From Papilionanthe hookeriana x Papilionanthe teres (Eukaryota; Streptophyta; Magnoliopsida; Asparagales; Orchidaceae): a DNA stretch of 64,000 nt. The notes under the pieces are model-generated. The model searched no databases, was not told where the DNA came from, and saw nothing but the letters and a program-made list of their open reading frames with translations. A program made the position numbers and the translations under genes. Positions 12,358-24,619 of the stretch are shown one piece after another; the stretch's first letter is position 1; each line of letters starts with the position of its first letter. The stretch lies in contig CM040430.1 of NCBI GenBank assembly GCA_022702705.1, forward strand, positions 19,477,310-19,541,309, in the 5' to 3' direction.

Positions 12358-12383
12358 TTCCCTGTGAAAAGACAAGGAAAAGG
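12358..12383 (-). promoter_or_regulatory. Splice-acceptor-like tract before the AlkB ORF (element A)
   Basis: On the minus strand a pyrimidine-rich run ends in TTTTCACAG (AG at 12363-12362), followed after four bases by the AlkB start codon. Element B has the same arrangement (33200-33227). This suggests that the downstream ORF was expressed from a spliced transcript. The donor is not identified. Confidence 0.45.
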
Positions 12384-12587
12384 ATCAGGGGCTGTACTAA
12401 GAACAAGAACATTAAGAAAATGTTTATTAAAGACAGAGTTTTTCTTATTTTTTTGTTCATTATTCCTTTTATATTTTTAAATTCAACGGGAATGAAGTGG
12501 GAAAAGATCGGGAAAAAGATTTTGGTTTGGAAGAGAGAACAAAGAAAACTTTATTATCACAATTTTATTTATTTTAGCACATTTTTA

Positions 12588-13785
12588 TTATTTTTGAGTT
12601 CGGACCCAGTCATAAGTAATTACTTCGCCCGTGCTTCTAGGGATGAAGAATTCATTCCTTCGAAACATCAGGTAGCATAATACTTCTTCAAGTATCGTCC
12701 GTTGATCGGAAGCATATGTCTTTCTCCTTGGAAATTCACGAAGCTGGTAGGAGCCTCCCGAGTAGATCGCCTCGACCACAAACGGTCCTTCCCGAGTGGG
12801 TTCAAATTTTCCTCCTATCTTGCGGTGTGCAAGAAGAGGTCTTTTGAGAACGAGAACTAAGTCACCAACTTTAAATGTTCTTGGGCGGACCAGTTTGTCA
12901 TGGGCTTGAACCATCTTAGTTTGGTATAGTTCTAAATTCTGTTGTGCTGTAAGTCTTTTTCCTTCCGAGCTTTCTAATTCCTCTAGTCGTAATTTGGCAT
13001 TCTCTTCGTCGTGATTTTGTTTGCAATCGCAATTCTGAGTGAAGGAAGCTGGACCTCTAAGGGTAACACTGCCTCAGACCCATACACCAGAGCGTAAGGT
13101 GTAGCTTGAGTAGGAGTTTTGAAGGTTTTCCGGTAGGCCCATAAGGCTTATAATAACTTCTCGTGCCAATTTCTCTTATTATCGTCCAAGGTTTTCTTTA
13201 AAATTTGAACGAGAGTTTTATTAAAAGCCTTAGCCAGGTCGTTTGCTCTTGGATAGTAAATTGTTGAATACCGCCGGTCGATTCCATGTCTCCCGACAAA
13301 ATTATTGATTTGCGTGCTTCGAATGCTGATCCATTATCCGAGATAATCTCGCGCGGCACTCCGAAACGGTAGACAACTTGGTTCTTAAAAACGCGTAGCA
13401 CGTGGTGTGCTTTCACTTCTCTAAGTGGAACCGCCTCTGCCCACTTGGAAAAGTAATGCGTAGCCGCAAGAATGAAGCGATGTCTTTTTGAAGATGGTAG
13501 TTCTATTGGACCCACTATAGCTGTGCCCCAACATTCAAATGGCCACGACGTAATTGTAGGATGTAGCACATTTGGAGGTTGGTGTAGAACCACTTTGTGC
13601 ACTTGGCATTGATGACAGCTCTTGGAGATTTTCATGCAGTCGGTCATCATCGAGGGCCAGTAGTACCATAGTCTTTTAATTTTCATTTTCATCTTCGGAC
13701 CCGACTGGTGAGCGCCACAGAGTTCTGAATGCACCTCTTTAACAATTTCATGGGCCTCGGACCCGCTTAGGCACCTTAGCCACAT
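12588..13785 (-). pseudogene. Integrase of element A (degraded)
   Basis: This is a Ty3/gypsy integrase, which inserts element cDNA into chromosomes. In the frame 13785-13198 the zinc-binding HHCC residues are at 19, 26, 57 and 60 (the last two in SCHQCQVH). The core has DNGSAF with Asp150. The first catalytic Asp, expected in WGTDIVGPI and present in element B, is Ala here (WGTAIVGPI, residue 89). After frameshifts the C-terminal part (12914-12588) reads MVQAHDKLVRPRTFKVGDLV and GKFEPTREGPFVVEA, the usual gypsy C-terminal DNA-binding region. It lies between the second RNase H and the AlkB ORF. Confidence 0.88.
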
Positions 13786-13935
13786 TTGATCGAAAGACCT
13801 TACGTATAACGTGTTGTTTATTAATGCGTAGGACGAGTTCTTTTCTTGATACGATGGGCTAACGACCTATCGTCCGGTAATTTTCCTGTTTGCGGGTAGT
13901 CATTAATGGCTGTCGCTGATCTTCTCTGTTTTACG

Positions 13936-14370
13936 TTACATTCGCAACCGATTCTTCTTCTTTTTTTGATTTTTGTATTGTGTACATGTCGAGCTGTGAT
14001 AGGACTGACGTCCGTGAGCCGACACTTCCATCGATTCATCTTGCAAGCGGGCAAATTCTTTTGCGAGGCGGGCTAACGCATCTGCTAAAGCGTTTTCTTT
14101 TCGGGAATTTTGTAGATTGTCACATTCGGAATCCGTTCCAACAACCGTATGGCATCTCTGGAAGTATTGCTCGAGTTTTGGCTTTAAAATTCTATCTTGT
14201 CCGCGATCTGTTGAATGATTAACTCGCGAATCCCCGTAGATGTTGATGTTTGTTATCCCCATTTGAATAGTTAATTCCAGTCTCGTTATGAGGGCTTCGT
14301 ATTCGCTTCGTTGTTTGTACATGGCTATGTTAAGTGGTAGGAGTATCTTAACATCCCCGCTCCGGTGTTA
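13936..14370 (-). pseudogene. Second (archaeal/plant-type) RNase H of element A
   Basis: Reading from YFDGASSAHKDE (about 14455-14420) into the frame 14322-13936, the sequence shows YEALITRLELTIQMGI, NIYGDSR (catalytic Asp at residue 31) and ENALADALARLA. That is the motif order of the extra RNase H found next to the normal one in Tat-lineage elements. It would remove RNA from the RNA/DNA hybrid during reverse transcription. A frameshift separates the first strand from the rest. Confidence 0.8.
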
Positions 14371-14376
14371 TAAAGA

Positions 14377-15137
14377 TTAGTCCGATTCTGCCTTCACGGA
14401 CACTATCACCTGCGATTCTTCGTCTTTGTGTGCTGAAGATGCTCCGTCGAAATATAATTCCCAACGTCGATCATCGGGGTCTTCTAAACTCATTATTTGT
14501 TCATCTGACAAATAGTCATAGAGAGGAGATTCTGCCGGTAAAGGGTGTGCTGTGAGGAAGTCTGCTAGGACTTGTCCCTTTACGGCACGAAGAGGCACGA
14601 AAGTTATATCGAATTGCAATAATATCATTGACCACCTGGCAAGTCTGTCGGAAAGCTTTGGACGGGTCATCAAGTATTGCAATGGATTAAATTTCGAGAT
14701 CGAGTTGACCTTATGAGAAAGCATGTAGTGCACGAGCTTTTGAGCGGCGAAGATCGGGGCCAAACAGGTGCTTTTCGATTGTGGGGTACTTTATTTCCGT
14801 CGGAAGTAAACGACGGCTTAGGTAGTAAAGAGCATTTTATTTACCCTCATCATTGACACAGGCTAACGGGGCTCCGAGAGAGTCGTCTAAAGCCGCGAGT
14901 ATAAAGTATCGATGGTCTACACTGAGGCTGGGGCTGCTAAGACGGGAGGTGTCATTAAATATTGTTTAATGTCCTCGAAGGCCTTCGGCATTTCTCTTCC
15001 CAAATAAATTTGGTGTCCTTTTTAACTAATGCCGAGAAAGGCTGACACCTACATGACAATTTTGATATAAAGCGTCGAAGATATGCCATTTTCCCATAAA
15101 AAGATCGTAGTTGTTTTAAGGTTTTGGGAGGTGGCAT
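14377..15137 (-). pseudogene. RT connection and gypsy-type RNase H region of element A
   Basis: The frame 15137-14955 begins PPPKTLKQLRSFYGKMAYLR, the RT thumb/connection. The frame 14763-14377 carries IFAAQKLVHYMLSHKV, then FVPLRAVKGQVLADFL and the spacer leading into the second RNase H. The region between (14955-14763) reads as RNase H in more than one frame (LSRRLLSTE-like), so it is frameshifted. It would degrade template RNA. Confidence 0.75.
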
Positions 15138-16107
15138 TTCTAAGATAGCTTTAATCTTTTCCAGATCAATTTCAATCCCGCGATGTCAGACAACAAATCC
15201 TAAGAATTTCCCGGAGGTGATGCCGAAGGCGCATTTTAAGGGATTCATCTTAAGGTTAAATTGTCTTAATCGTTCGAAAACAATTCTCAAATCATACAGG
15301 TGGTTTTCCTTTACTTTGCTTTTGATGACCACATCATCCACGTAACATTCGACCTGATTGTGGATGAGATCATCAAAAATTCTTGTCATCGCTCTCTGGT
15401 AGGTTGCTCCTGTGTTCTTTAGTCCGAATGGCATCACTGTGTAGCAATATACTCCGATCGGCGTTCTGAATGCTTTAAGTTTTTCATCTTCTGGAGCCAT
15501 TTTTATCTGGTTGTATCCCGAAGATCCATCCATGAATGAGAATATTTCATGTGTTGAAGCAATGTTGATCATTAATTCGGGATCGGTAGAGGGAATTCAT
15601 CTTTTGGACATGCCTTGTTTAAATCTACGAAATCCACACAAATTCCGATCCGACCATTCTTCTTCTCGACTGGTACCACATTGGCTAACCAAGTCGGGTA
15701 TTGTTCTTCACGGACAAATTTAGCGTCTATTAGCTTTTTAACTTCAGCTATGACTTGTTGTTTGATTTCTAAACGTATTCTTCTGGAACCTTGTCTGACT
15801 GGAACAGAAGTAGGATCCACTCCTAGCTTATGGACTGCGACCTCTGGAGCTAATCCTAGCATCTCATCGTAGCTCCAAGCAAAACAGTTAATAACTTGAT
15901 TATTTCTTCGGAGTCTTCTTTATTGAGTAAGGAGCTAACAAAGGTAGGTCTAGGCTCTTCGCTAGTACCTAAGTTAACTTCCGTTAACTCATCTATTGTA
16001 GATTTGATATCTTCTTCGAACTCTGGTGGAGCATTTCCAATTTGTAAATCTTCAAGTTCTTCTGTAGTTTCCATGCAGTTTTCATTAGACTCGCAAGTGA
16101 CAACCAA
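15138..16107 (-). pseudogene. Reverse transcriptase of element A
   Basis: Three frames make up the RT. 16107-15856 is an acidic N-terminal lead-in. 15862-15572 contains RIRLEIKQQVIAEVKKLIDA and KKNGRIGICVDFVDLNKACP (fingers). 15572-15186 is the palm, with FMDGSSGYNQIKMAPED, MPFGLKNTGATYQRAM and catalytic YVDD at 15344-15333, then LKMNPLKCAFGI. The catalytic aspartates are intact in this copy. The frame changes mark small indels. It copies the element RNA into DNA. Confidence 0.9.
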
Positions 16108-16736
16108 GCAAAATTCAGTATCGTCAGCCGATCCTACGTGCCGAATCCGAGACCATGCTTTGAATTGGGTGGACGACCGGAGTTATTCCATAATTTTTCA
16201 AAATGTTGTGATTGACCTTTTGTCCATTGTCGAGGTAAGAAACCACGCCGAATTAAATTTTGAACACGGGGAGAGTACCACTCGAAAGGCAATTCCATTA
16301 ATTCGAAAGAAGTGACATCTTCAAATTGTACATTGTTTTCAGTTTTGGAGGAAGGAGCACCACGGTAGAATTTGATGGGCTTTGCACCGCCGCTACGTAC
16401 CTCTTTGACCACCATACTCTCGATCTTATTAGAATGGATCGGGGTCAGGGTCATAGTATGTACATAGTGGTTAATCTTCTCGTACATTGATTTATATTCC
16501 TCGTTCTTTTCATCTTCGAGAGAGATACTGAATTGCAGCTTCTTCCGACTTATTGTCGCTGCTTCTTGTTTGATCTCTTTTTCTTCTTCAGAACTGTCTT
16601 CCCAATCAACATTGATGGCTGGTTTCCTTTGCCCAACTGTCCTAACGTCTCTGCCACGACCTCGTCCCTGGCCTCGACCTCGGATGCGAGTTGTGGAGAA
16701 ACCTTCACCATCTCGCCGTAAGGGAGTGGTGAGTGA
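16108..16736 (-). pseudogene. Protease-RT linker region of element A, cut by element B
   Basis: The frame 16748-16134 contains SLTTPLRRDGEGFSTT, an RGRGQGRGRGR basic run, an acidic stretch EDSSEEEKEIK and LPFEWYSPRVQNLI. Element B has the same region at about 28830-29440. The role is unknown; it may be a disordered RNA-binding linker. The coding sequence stops abruptly at 16736, where LTR B (TGTTGACC) begins, so this edge is the insertion point of B. The first few apparent codons of this frame come from the LTR. Confidence 0.75.
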
Positions 16737-18929
16737 TGTTGACCTCATTTTTGATGAGGTCTTCTCTTCTTCTTTTTAGTACTTAGGATCTAGCCTTAGG
16801 CTTTTCCTTTGACTATCTTAGAGGACTAGAATTGGGATCCACCATCTAGAATTTCAAACGACTTCTTAACTCCTCGCAAACTCCACAAACTTGATCGTAG
16901 ACCCCTAATCACCTAGAGGGTTGAAATCGAATGTGGAAGTTTAAAGGATGAGTTCCTATAGGACTCTTTGGCCTTAGGATGCCTACAGGTGGCCTGGTGC
17001 AGTGAAGGGGCTGACTTACACACACACTACACTTATACACTACACTTTCACACACCTCCTAAAACCACACCCATACCTAACTTGACCTCCTGACTCATGT
17101 AGGTGATTCACATGGATGGTCCTTAACCCCTAAGCCCTTGGCTAAGAGGGTTAGGAACAACATAGTGAATGCCTCAAATGAGTCCCTTCATGGCTCAACC
17201 AAAATGATTTCATTCCACTCAAATTTACCCAATCTTCAATTTTCCAAATTTTCAATTTTTGACCCCGGGACCCTACACCCGCCTAACCTACCCAAAGCCT
17301 CGAAATTACCCAAATTTTTCAAAATTTCCAAATCATCCAAAATTCCCCAAAATCAATCCCAAACATTTCCACATCACTCAAATTGATCATCCATACCCAA
17401 AAATACCAAAAATTCAAAAAATGCATCCCAATACCCTCCAAATACTCAAAATACCCCTCTTAACCCAAAATCCCAAAAATTCAGAAAATTCCCAGAAAAT
17501 TCTAGAAAATCCCAAATATTCCCAATTTCATTTTGTTCAACTATACCATGGGCCAATTTTGTCAATTTACCCTACTTTTGTTAAAACCCCCAATTTGACC
17601 CATTTTAACTCACTGAAAGTGAACCCGAATGTCAGAAGCCAAACCTGACCCAGAACTCACCCAATTCAACTCCAATTAACCCCAAATCTTTTCTAAATCT
17701 TCCTTAGCATCCCCACAAGCAAAACACTAACATGATTTGCCCAAAATTTGGACCCAAACCCCACTCAAATTCAACCCCAAGCTAGAAGGCCCAATTTTGA
17801 CCTAAACCCAAACCTAACCCAAATGATCCCAAACCCCAAAATCAAAGCCCAACCAAAGTCAAAACCTCTTTGAAACACTCCCATAAACATTTCTCAACAT
17901 TAATTTTACATCAATTTCAACCCTAGCCCAACATTGGCCCAACTTGGCCCACTTGGACCTTTATTAGCTCATTCACCAAAAGAGCCCAAATTCAACCCAA
18001 TTCAAACCCAAATCACCCCCAATTTGCTTCAAGTCACTCATGACACATCCATGAGCTAAACCCAACAATTATTTGGCCCAACCTCTTTACAAAATTCCCA
18101 TCCATAAATTCATTTTTAAACTTAAAGGCCCATTCCTTAAACCATTTTAAAAGTCCATCTTTTACCACATCCAAAGGCCCAAAATTGGTCTCAAAGCCCA
18201 TATGACATTTCCCCTCATCATACTTTCAATTAAACTCAATACCTAAGTCCTAAATTCATCATCAAATCATTCCAAATCAAGTTTTATACAAATTTCCATC
18301 AAATTACCAAAAATTCCTAAAATCCATTTTCATGAAATTGACCAAGCTTTCCCCAAGCCAAAGACAAGCCATGCAAGACATGGACAAGCCACATGAAGCC
18401 ATGGAGAGTTTGACATGTGATCAAGCCATTAATGGAAAAAGGAGGACCCCCTTTCCTAATCCTTCTTAAGCCTTTTTTACCTTAAGCATGTCACACTCTA
18501 AACCATGCTTTGCCACCTAATCCCTGATGGAGACTCCACCACACATGGGAGATTGACCCACTGACCTCCTCGGCCCAAAACCGAGTCTTGGGAGGTGCAC
18601 CCAACCCATTTGCATGGGTTGACCAAAATAAGCTAAAATGGCCCCTTCCCCTTTCTACTTTGATTCAACCACTTTACACATGTTAAACCTCAATTGAATG
18701 CACCAAACCCCAGCCACGACCCACCGAACAAGATGGTGACCAATGCACGGCCGGCCGGCCACCGGGTCGCCGGAAAACACCATGGCCGAGAGCTCGCATG
18801 TGAGCCGACTTTGGGATTCTACCTTGCTTAGGCTGCCCCATGCCCGATGGCCACCATGGGCACGTTCTGCCCTTGACCTAAGCAGTGATCCCAAGCCCTA
18901 ACTCTCCACGGGAGGCCCTCCACCCTCTC

Positions 18930-18939
18930 CTATTTAAAC
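18930..18939 (+). promoter_or_regulatory. TATA-like box of LTR B
   Basis: CTATTTAAAC lies about 2.2 kb into the LTR and is conserved in all copies. If it is the promoter, R plus U5 would span about 5.1 kb, an unusually long leader. Confidence 0.5.
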
Positions 18940-21539
18940 ACCACCCCTCTCGGCCATGAGAGGTGCTGAAACAAACCTTAAGGAAACTGCGCCAAAATTG
19001 TTCCGGACTACTCTCCATACACTGAGCATTTGATCCCCGCTGAAATCCCCTGCCATTTCCTCTCTGTGAGCTCGATTTCGAGTTGAAATCCGAGCCCAAA
19101 ACCGAGGACACTTCTCCACGGTGAGCCAATCCCCAAATTGATTGGTCCTACACCTTCACTGAGCCAGAGAAGGTGTCCACCAGCAAAAGCCTCATCTCTG
19201 AGCCACCCGGTCGCTCCGGCCTCCAAGCTTTGTGATCGGCTGTGGTCGAAATCCTACCTGAGGCAATTCACGGGACCGGGAGACTTCATGCGGAGCTTCT
19301 TCGGGATCCAATCGAAGGTGAAACAACCCTCAGATCGAAGCCACACTTCTCTGAGCAAAGGTATGGCCTCACTCTTCTTCCCGAGCTTCTAAACATTCTC
19401 CATTTTTATTGAGTAAATTTCATCCCACATAAACCGTATGGATGTGTTCGTCTTCTCGAGACGAATCCATAGAGCATAAGAACGTTAAATTTGGTCGAGT
19501 ATCGAGTGAGATCTTAGGCACAGAAGATGGACGGTTCTCGGGCTGAGGAGGCTTGGGGACGATGAACGGATGCCGTTCATTCAATACACGCGCGGACGGA
19601 CGGCTCAGATGGCGTCGGACCAGGAGATGGTACATGAACCGCGGGACCCGGGCTACTGACTCAAGCGGAGGCGTCGAATGAGAGCGCGCCGCGTGGCCGT
19701 TTGGAGATGCCGAGGATGACGCGGCGCCGACTCGGATAAATAGAAAATTAGGGATTTTTTCTATTTATTTAATTCCCTGAACTTGGAAAATTCATAACTT
19801 TGTGTAGGAAAATCATAAAAATAAAATAAAAATACCCTCTTGCTTAGTGAACAGAGGAGAATAATGTGGAAAAGAAATCATTTAATTTCATCAAGTATTT
19901 TATTTTTAATAATTTGTTTACTATTTGCATTCTTTTAATTCTCCATGCATATAGGAAATTCACCATGACATGAGACCATAGGGCTTTTGAAGCCTTTGAA
20001 TTTGGGAACATTCCCTGAATTTTCCAAAGTCAGAGGCCATCCCTATGAGAAGTTATTGATTTTTCAAATTCATGTTACTGTTTTGAGTATTTTAATTCCA
20101 ATAATTAGCATGTTGTGAAATAAATTCTAGGAAAATTTGGTGATGTTCCTTATGACCGAGAGGACCCTAGGAAAAATAGGTTTTGAGTTAGTTCATTTAA
20201 AATAACCCTAAATGGCTTAAACACCCAAAATAGATCCCTAATTAATTAGAGCTAACCATACATCAAATTGACTTGAAATCAATTCTCCATTGACCTTTAG
20301 GGTCAGAGGAACCCACCATAAAAATTTGAGGTCAATTAGACTTGGTTAGCCCTACTAAATGGGTTGATTAAGCCATTTAGTCAATTTGAACTTTAAAAAT
20401 TCATAACTTTCAAAATATCTTTCAAAAATTCACCAAATTTGTTTTGGAGCCTCTCTGATATTAGGGGAATTTAAAAAAATTAAAATTTCAATTTTCTAAA
20501 AAAGTTGATTTTTAATGTTATTTTAATATTTTTAATAATTAAAAAATAATAAAAATCACAAAAATAATAAAATTCACCAAAATGTCACATTTTGAATTTT
20601 AATCACTTAGGAACAAACCCCATATTTTTCTTAGGTCTATTTAATGAGATATTAAATTTTAAAGCTCTAGGGTAATTTTAAAATTAAAAAAAAATTATTT
20701 TCTAGCATTTTCACTAAAATAATTATAATAAATCATAGAAAAATCAGAAAATTGCAAAAATTGATTCTCTGATTTCCTTGATATTAGAAAGATTTTTGAA
20801 AAATATAAAGTTCATTTTTCAACCTTTATTTTATTTTTTAAATTAATTAACACTCCAAAACTTAAAATAATTATAATAAAAATAATATAATTCAAAAAAT
20901 CACTAAAATTGGTCCAAGTGGTCCTCTGGTCATTAGGAATGTCCCCTAATTTTCTTAAGGAAAGAAACTTTCCCTTGGTCATGTTATTAAATTTTCCTTG
21001 GAAATTTCTATTTTCTACCAAAAATAATTATATAAATAAATTAAATACAGAAAAATCACATTTTCTCCTCTCATGTCTTTATTGAGATGTGAATGAAGTT
21101 AACTAAAAATTTCAAGTTCGTTTGAGCTCAATTTAGTGAATTATGAAATTATTAAGCTTGAAGGGCAAAATGGTAATTAAAATTTTAATCCTTAATTAAA
21201 ACTTTAGGTTTAATAAAAAATTAACAAGTAAAATATTTGATCCTAATCTGATTTGGATGATTGAAACTTAAATAATTAAAGGGTAGAAAGCCATTAAGCA
21301 ATTTAAAATAATTAAACCTTAATTAAATAATTGATTAAATTTGGGAAGAATAATAAAATTGGAATTATTAAAATAGGGATATTGTTGGGAAGAGATTTAT
21401 TCTTTAATTTAAAAATCCCTAAATTAATCATCTCATTAATATTCAATTCTTAATTAAAGTGATAACTCAAATTTAAAATATTAAAAGACTTAATCATTAA
21501 ACTAAAGTTAAATTATTAAACTCTTTTAAAATTCCAATT

Positions 21540-21990
21540 AAAGTTAAAAATAAAATTAAATTAAAAATTAAATTAAATTAAGTAAATTAAATTGAATTGA
21601 ATTAAATTAAATCAAATCAAATTAAATTAAAGATTAATTGAATTAAATTAAATTAAAATTAAAAGTTGAATTAAATTAAAGATTAAATTAAATTAAATTA
21701 AATAAACAAATTAAATTAAATTAAATGAATAAATTAAATTAAATTAAATTAATAAAATAAAATTTAAATTAAATTAAGTTAAAACAAATTAAATTAAATT
21801 AAATTAAATTAAATTAAATTAAATTAAATTAAATTAAATTAAATTAAAATTAAATCAAATTAAATTAAATTAAAGGAAATTAAATCAAATCAAATTAAAT
21901 TAATTTAACATCGAACCAAACTAAATTGAATTAAATTCGAATTAAATTAAATTAAAATTAAATTAAATTAAATTAAATTTAAAATTAAAT
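21540..21990. repeat. AATTA pentanucleotide-rich simple repeat in LTR B
   Basis: This stretch has long runs of 'aaattaaattaaatt', the longest uninterrupted block at about 21786-21846. It is the inverted counterpart of the repeats at 3640-3960 and 37040-37330. Confidence 0.9.
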
Positions 21991-24093
21991 TGAATTAAAT
22001 AACATCACCTAAAAACGAAGGAAATTAAATATAAAGCAAATTGAACACTATTCCAAATTTAAACCCATTAATTGAATTCAAACTAAATCACAAATTTACC
22101 CTCGAAAGCTTTAGTTGTCATAACTCCTAAACGAGTATATTAAATGAAATGTTACTTCACTTATAGGACATTCAAACATCCTAGTTCATCTGAGTAAGAT
22201 AATAACAAAACTTAACTAAACCTTGGACGATTAATTCATTTGTGTAATTGAATTCATTTGGACTTAAAACAATCCTAGAAATATTGAAAAGATGTTTAAG
22301 ATTTGCCTTAAGCACTTCCTCGATATGATAGGATGTTCATAAGAACAATTGAACTTAATTGTTCTTTGATGAAGAAAATCGTCTTCGAAACAAAAACACG
22401 AGGAACCTAGACGTCATAGGAAATGACTAAGCTATAGGATTAAGAACTTGGTAGAAAACCATAACCCTTACCTTAGCTTTACCTAGGAACTTGCTTAAAT
22501 ATTCTAATTGTGTTTTAAGTGCAGCTTGGGATGACGGGAAGACCCTCCAGGTACGCTTTTATTTTATTACAATTTACATTATTGCAATTTATTTAATCGT
22601 ATTGCACTTACTTTTCTTGCATGATAAACAATTGTTGCATGAAAACCCACACCTTTAGGATAGTCCCTGAAACTGAAACAAAAACTAAGATAAAAGTTAT
22701 TGCAAGATAAAATTCACCGCCACAACATTTCAAAAGATAAAACAACTCAAAATTTAATCACAAACAGAACACAAAACTACAATTACAACTAAATTAAAAC
22801 GTCTCATTGGATGATCGAGAATACCTCGGATGATGTAACCTACGTGTTGCTAACGGGATTTCCCACGGTCTAAATGAAAGTGTGGAACTCATTCGGTTGA
22901 GTTTAGCAAATTCATGCGGACTAAGTGAATCCGATAAAAATAATGATGCCGGAAGGATGGAACCGTGGGATCTTAACCGGTGTCGTTATAAACAACTTTA
23001 AGATTTGTTGTAATTAAAATATTGAAAACACTTGGAAATTAAGATTTAATCTAAACCAAAACACTTTTCTCATCCCCTGATTTATGATTTCTAAAACTAA
23101 ACCTCTGCAACAACAAGAAGCTTGGAGCATGGTGGGCGATACGGTTATCGTCACCGTGAAAACTCGGGTCTACTTCGAGCAAAGCTTTCTTAGAATTAAA
23201 TAACCAAGCCATAGGACTTCGAGGTAGTTTGCACTAGTGCAACATAAATCCTCAACTCTTCGTTAGGCATTTGCATTGCAAATTAAGCCCTAACCGGTCT
23301 TAGGATTCCGAGGTAGTCGTCGATACGACATAAACCCTCACATCTTCGAAGTTTATTTGTATGATTCTATCATATAAATATAAGCCCTAATTAATTAAAA
23401 TTGACAAAATCAAAACATTAAATAACATTAGGACTTTTCCTAAATCCAAGCGAAACAATAGGATAGTCGGGAAATTACGAAGTTCATTTCGAATCCGTGA
23501 TTTCTCTACCTTTCTTCCTTAGAATTCTCAAAACAAAATGTTCCAAACTTGATCCATTCCCTATTGAAATTCCAGAATTCAATCCTTTGAAAAACTTAAA
23601 CTTTGAAATCCTTGAGAGCAGAATTATTGATTATTATTGAGAGTTTTCTTAGGTGATTCCAGTCACTTAAGATGTAATTAACTATAGGGGCTTGCCCTTA
23701 TAGGGGATTTTAAAGAACCTAGGTAATATAAACCTCGTTTAATGCTTTCATATTAAGCGGGGAATTTGTCGGCTTAAAAAAATTGGTTCGCGGACCGAAT
23801 GGATGTCACGAAATCTTCTAGTTTATTTAATCGAGCCCCACCATCAAGCAGTGTGTCTATCCTTAGGGATAGATACACGGTTTGTGGTGTGGTGTTCGTT
23901 TATATAAACTATTTGGAATGTGAGATCGGTTTCATCTCATATCTTAAAATCTTCAAATTTAAAATTATTTTCAAAATCAAATACTACTTTTCAAATTATT
24001 TATTTAAACTAAATTAAAAATTCGCCGGCAACTTCTGTTAGGTGACCCCTTTTCAAAATAAAACACACAACCTAAAAATATGCACGCAACTTA

Positions 24094-24110
24094 CGGCGAC
24101 TCCGTGGGGA
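24094..24110 (+). other. Primer-binding site of element B
   Basis: CGGCGACTCCGTGGGGA lies a few bases after the LTR end. It is a near match to TGGCGACCCCGCTGGGGA at the same place in A (34945-34927). This type of PBS is used by Ogre/Tat elements, usually attributed to a tRNA-Arg primer; that attribution is from memory. Confidence 0.7.
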
Positions 24111-24619
24111 CAATTCCTCTCTCCATTTTAATCGAAATAATTCTGCTTTCAAAAATCGGTAGTGTATCCATGTCCTTAATGGGTCAAACTACCCTTCTTT
24201 CCGTTGGGATGCTATGTTCATTTCTACCTTGAACAAGTATAACTCAACATTTTCTCGGATTTAGGAGCCATTGTTTAGACACCCCTAAACGAGAGAGGTT
24301 CGAGATCCTTTACCTCATTTACGAGGTGGGGTGGACCCCTGATAGGTGTTAGTTTAGAAGTGATCCTTCGAGTCGAGAAGTCTTGCATAAGACTTTCTTT
24401 TCCTTTCCAACTACGAATCGGATTCATTACCTTCTCTACACCTTTGAACATTCCGTTCTAAATAAACAAACCCTTTAATAAATGATTCTTTTAACAAATG
24501 ATTCCTTCTTATAAATACATGAACAAGAATGTGTTCGGACTCTTTTCAATTCCTTTCTTTTCGTCCTAAAGAAAAGAAGCATAACTCAGGACCGACAACC
24601 GAGAATCTACCCTGCAGAA
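24111..24619 (+). other. Untranslated leader of element B
   Basis: No gene is seen here. Sequence matches the inverted leader of A at about 34420-34926. It includes a short inverted repeat (CCTCATTTACGAGG, 24315-24328) like the one at the LTR start. The stretch ends at the ATG of the upstream ORF. Confidence 0.6.

Larger units (their letters stand above)
16737..24088 (+). mobile_element. 5' LTR of element B (about 7.35 kb)
   Basis: The LTR starts TGTTGACCTC directly after A's coding sequence and ends near 'atgcacgca', just before the PBS. Order: a terminal hairpin (GACCTCAT/ATGAGGTC), CCCAA-rich U3 to about 18.2 kb, a TATA-like box (18930), a GC-rich segment (18700-19740), AT-rich sequence, an AATTA simple repeat (21540-21990) and the U5 end. 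It aligns inversely with both LTRs of A and directly with LTR C. There is no coding gene in it. The downstream boundary is clear to within a few bases because the CA terminus is slightly altered. Confidence 0.87.
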
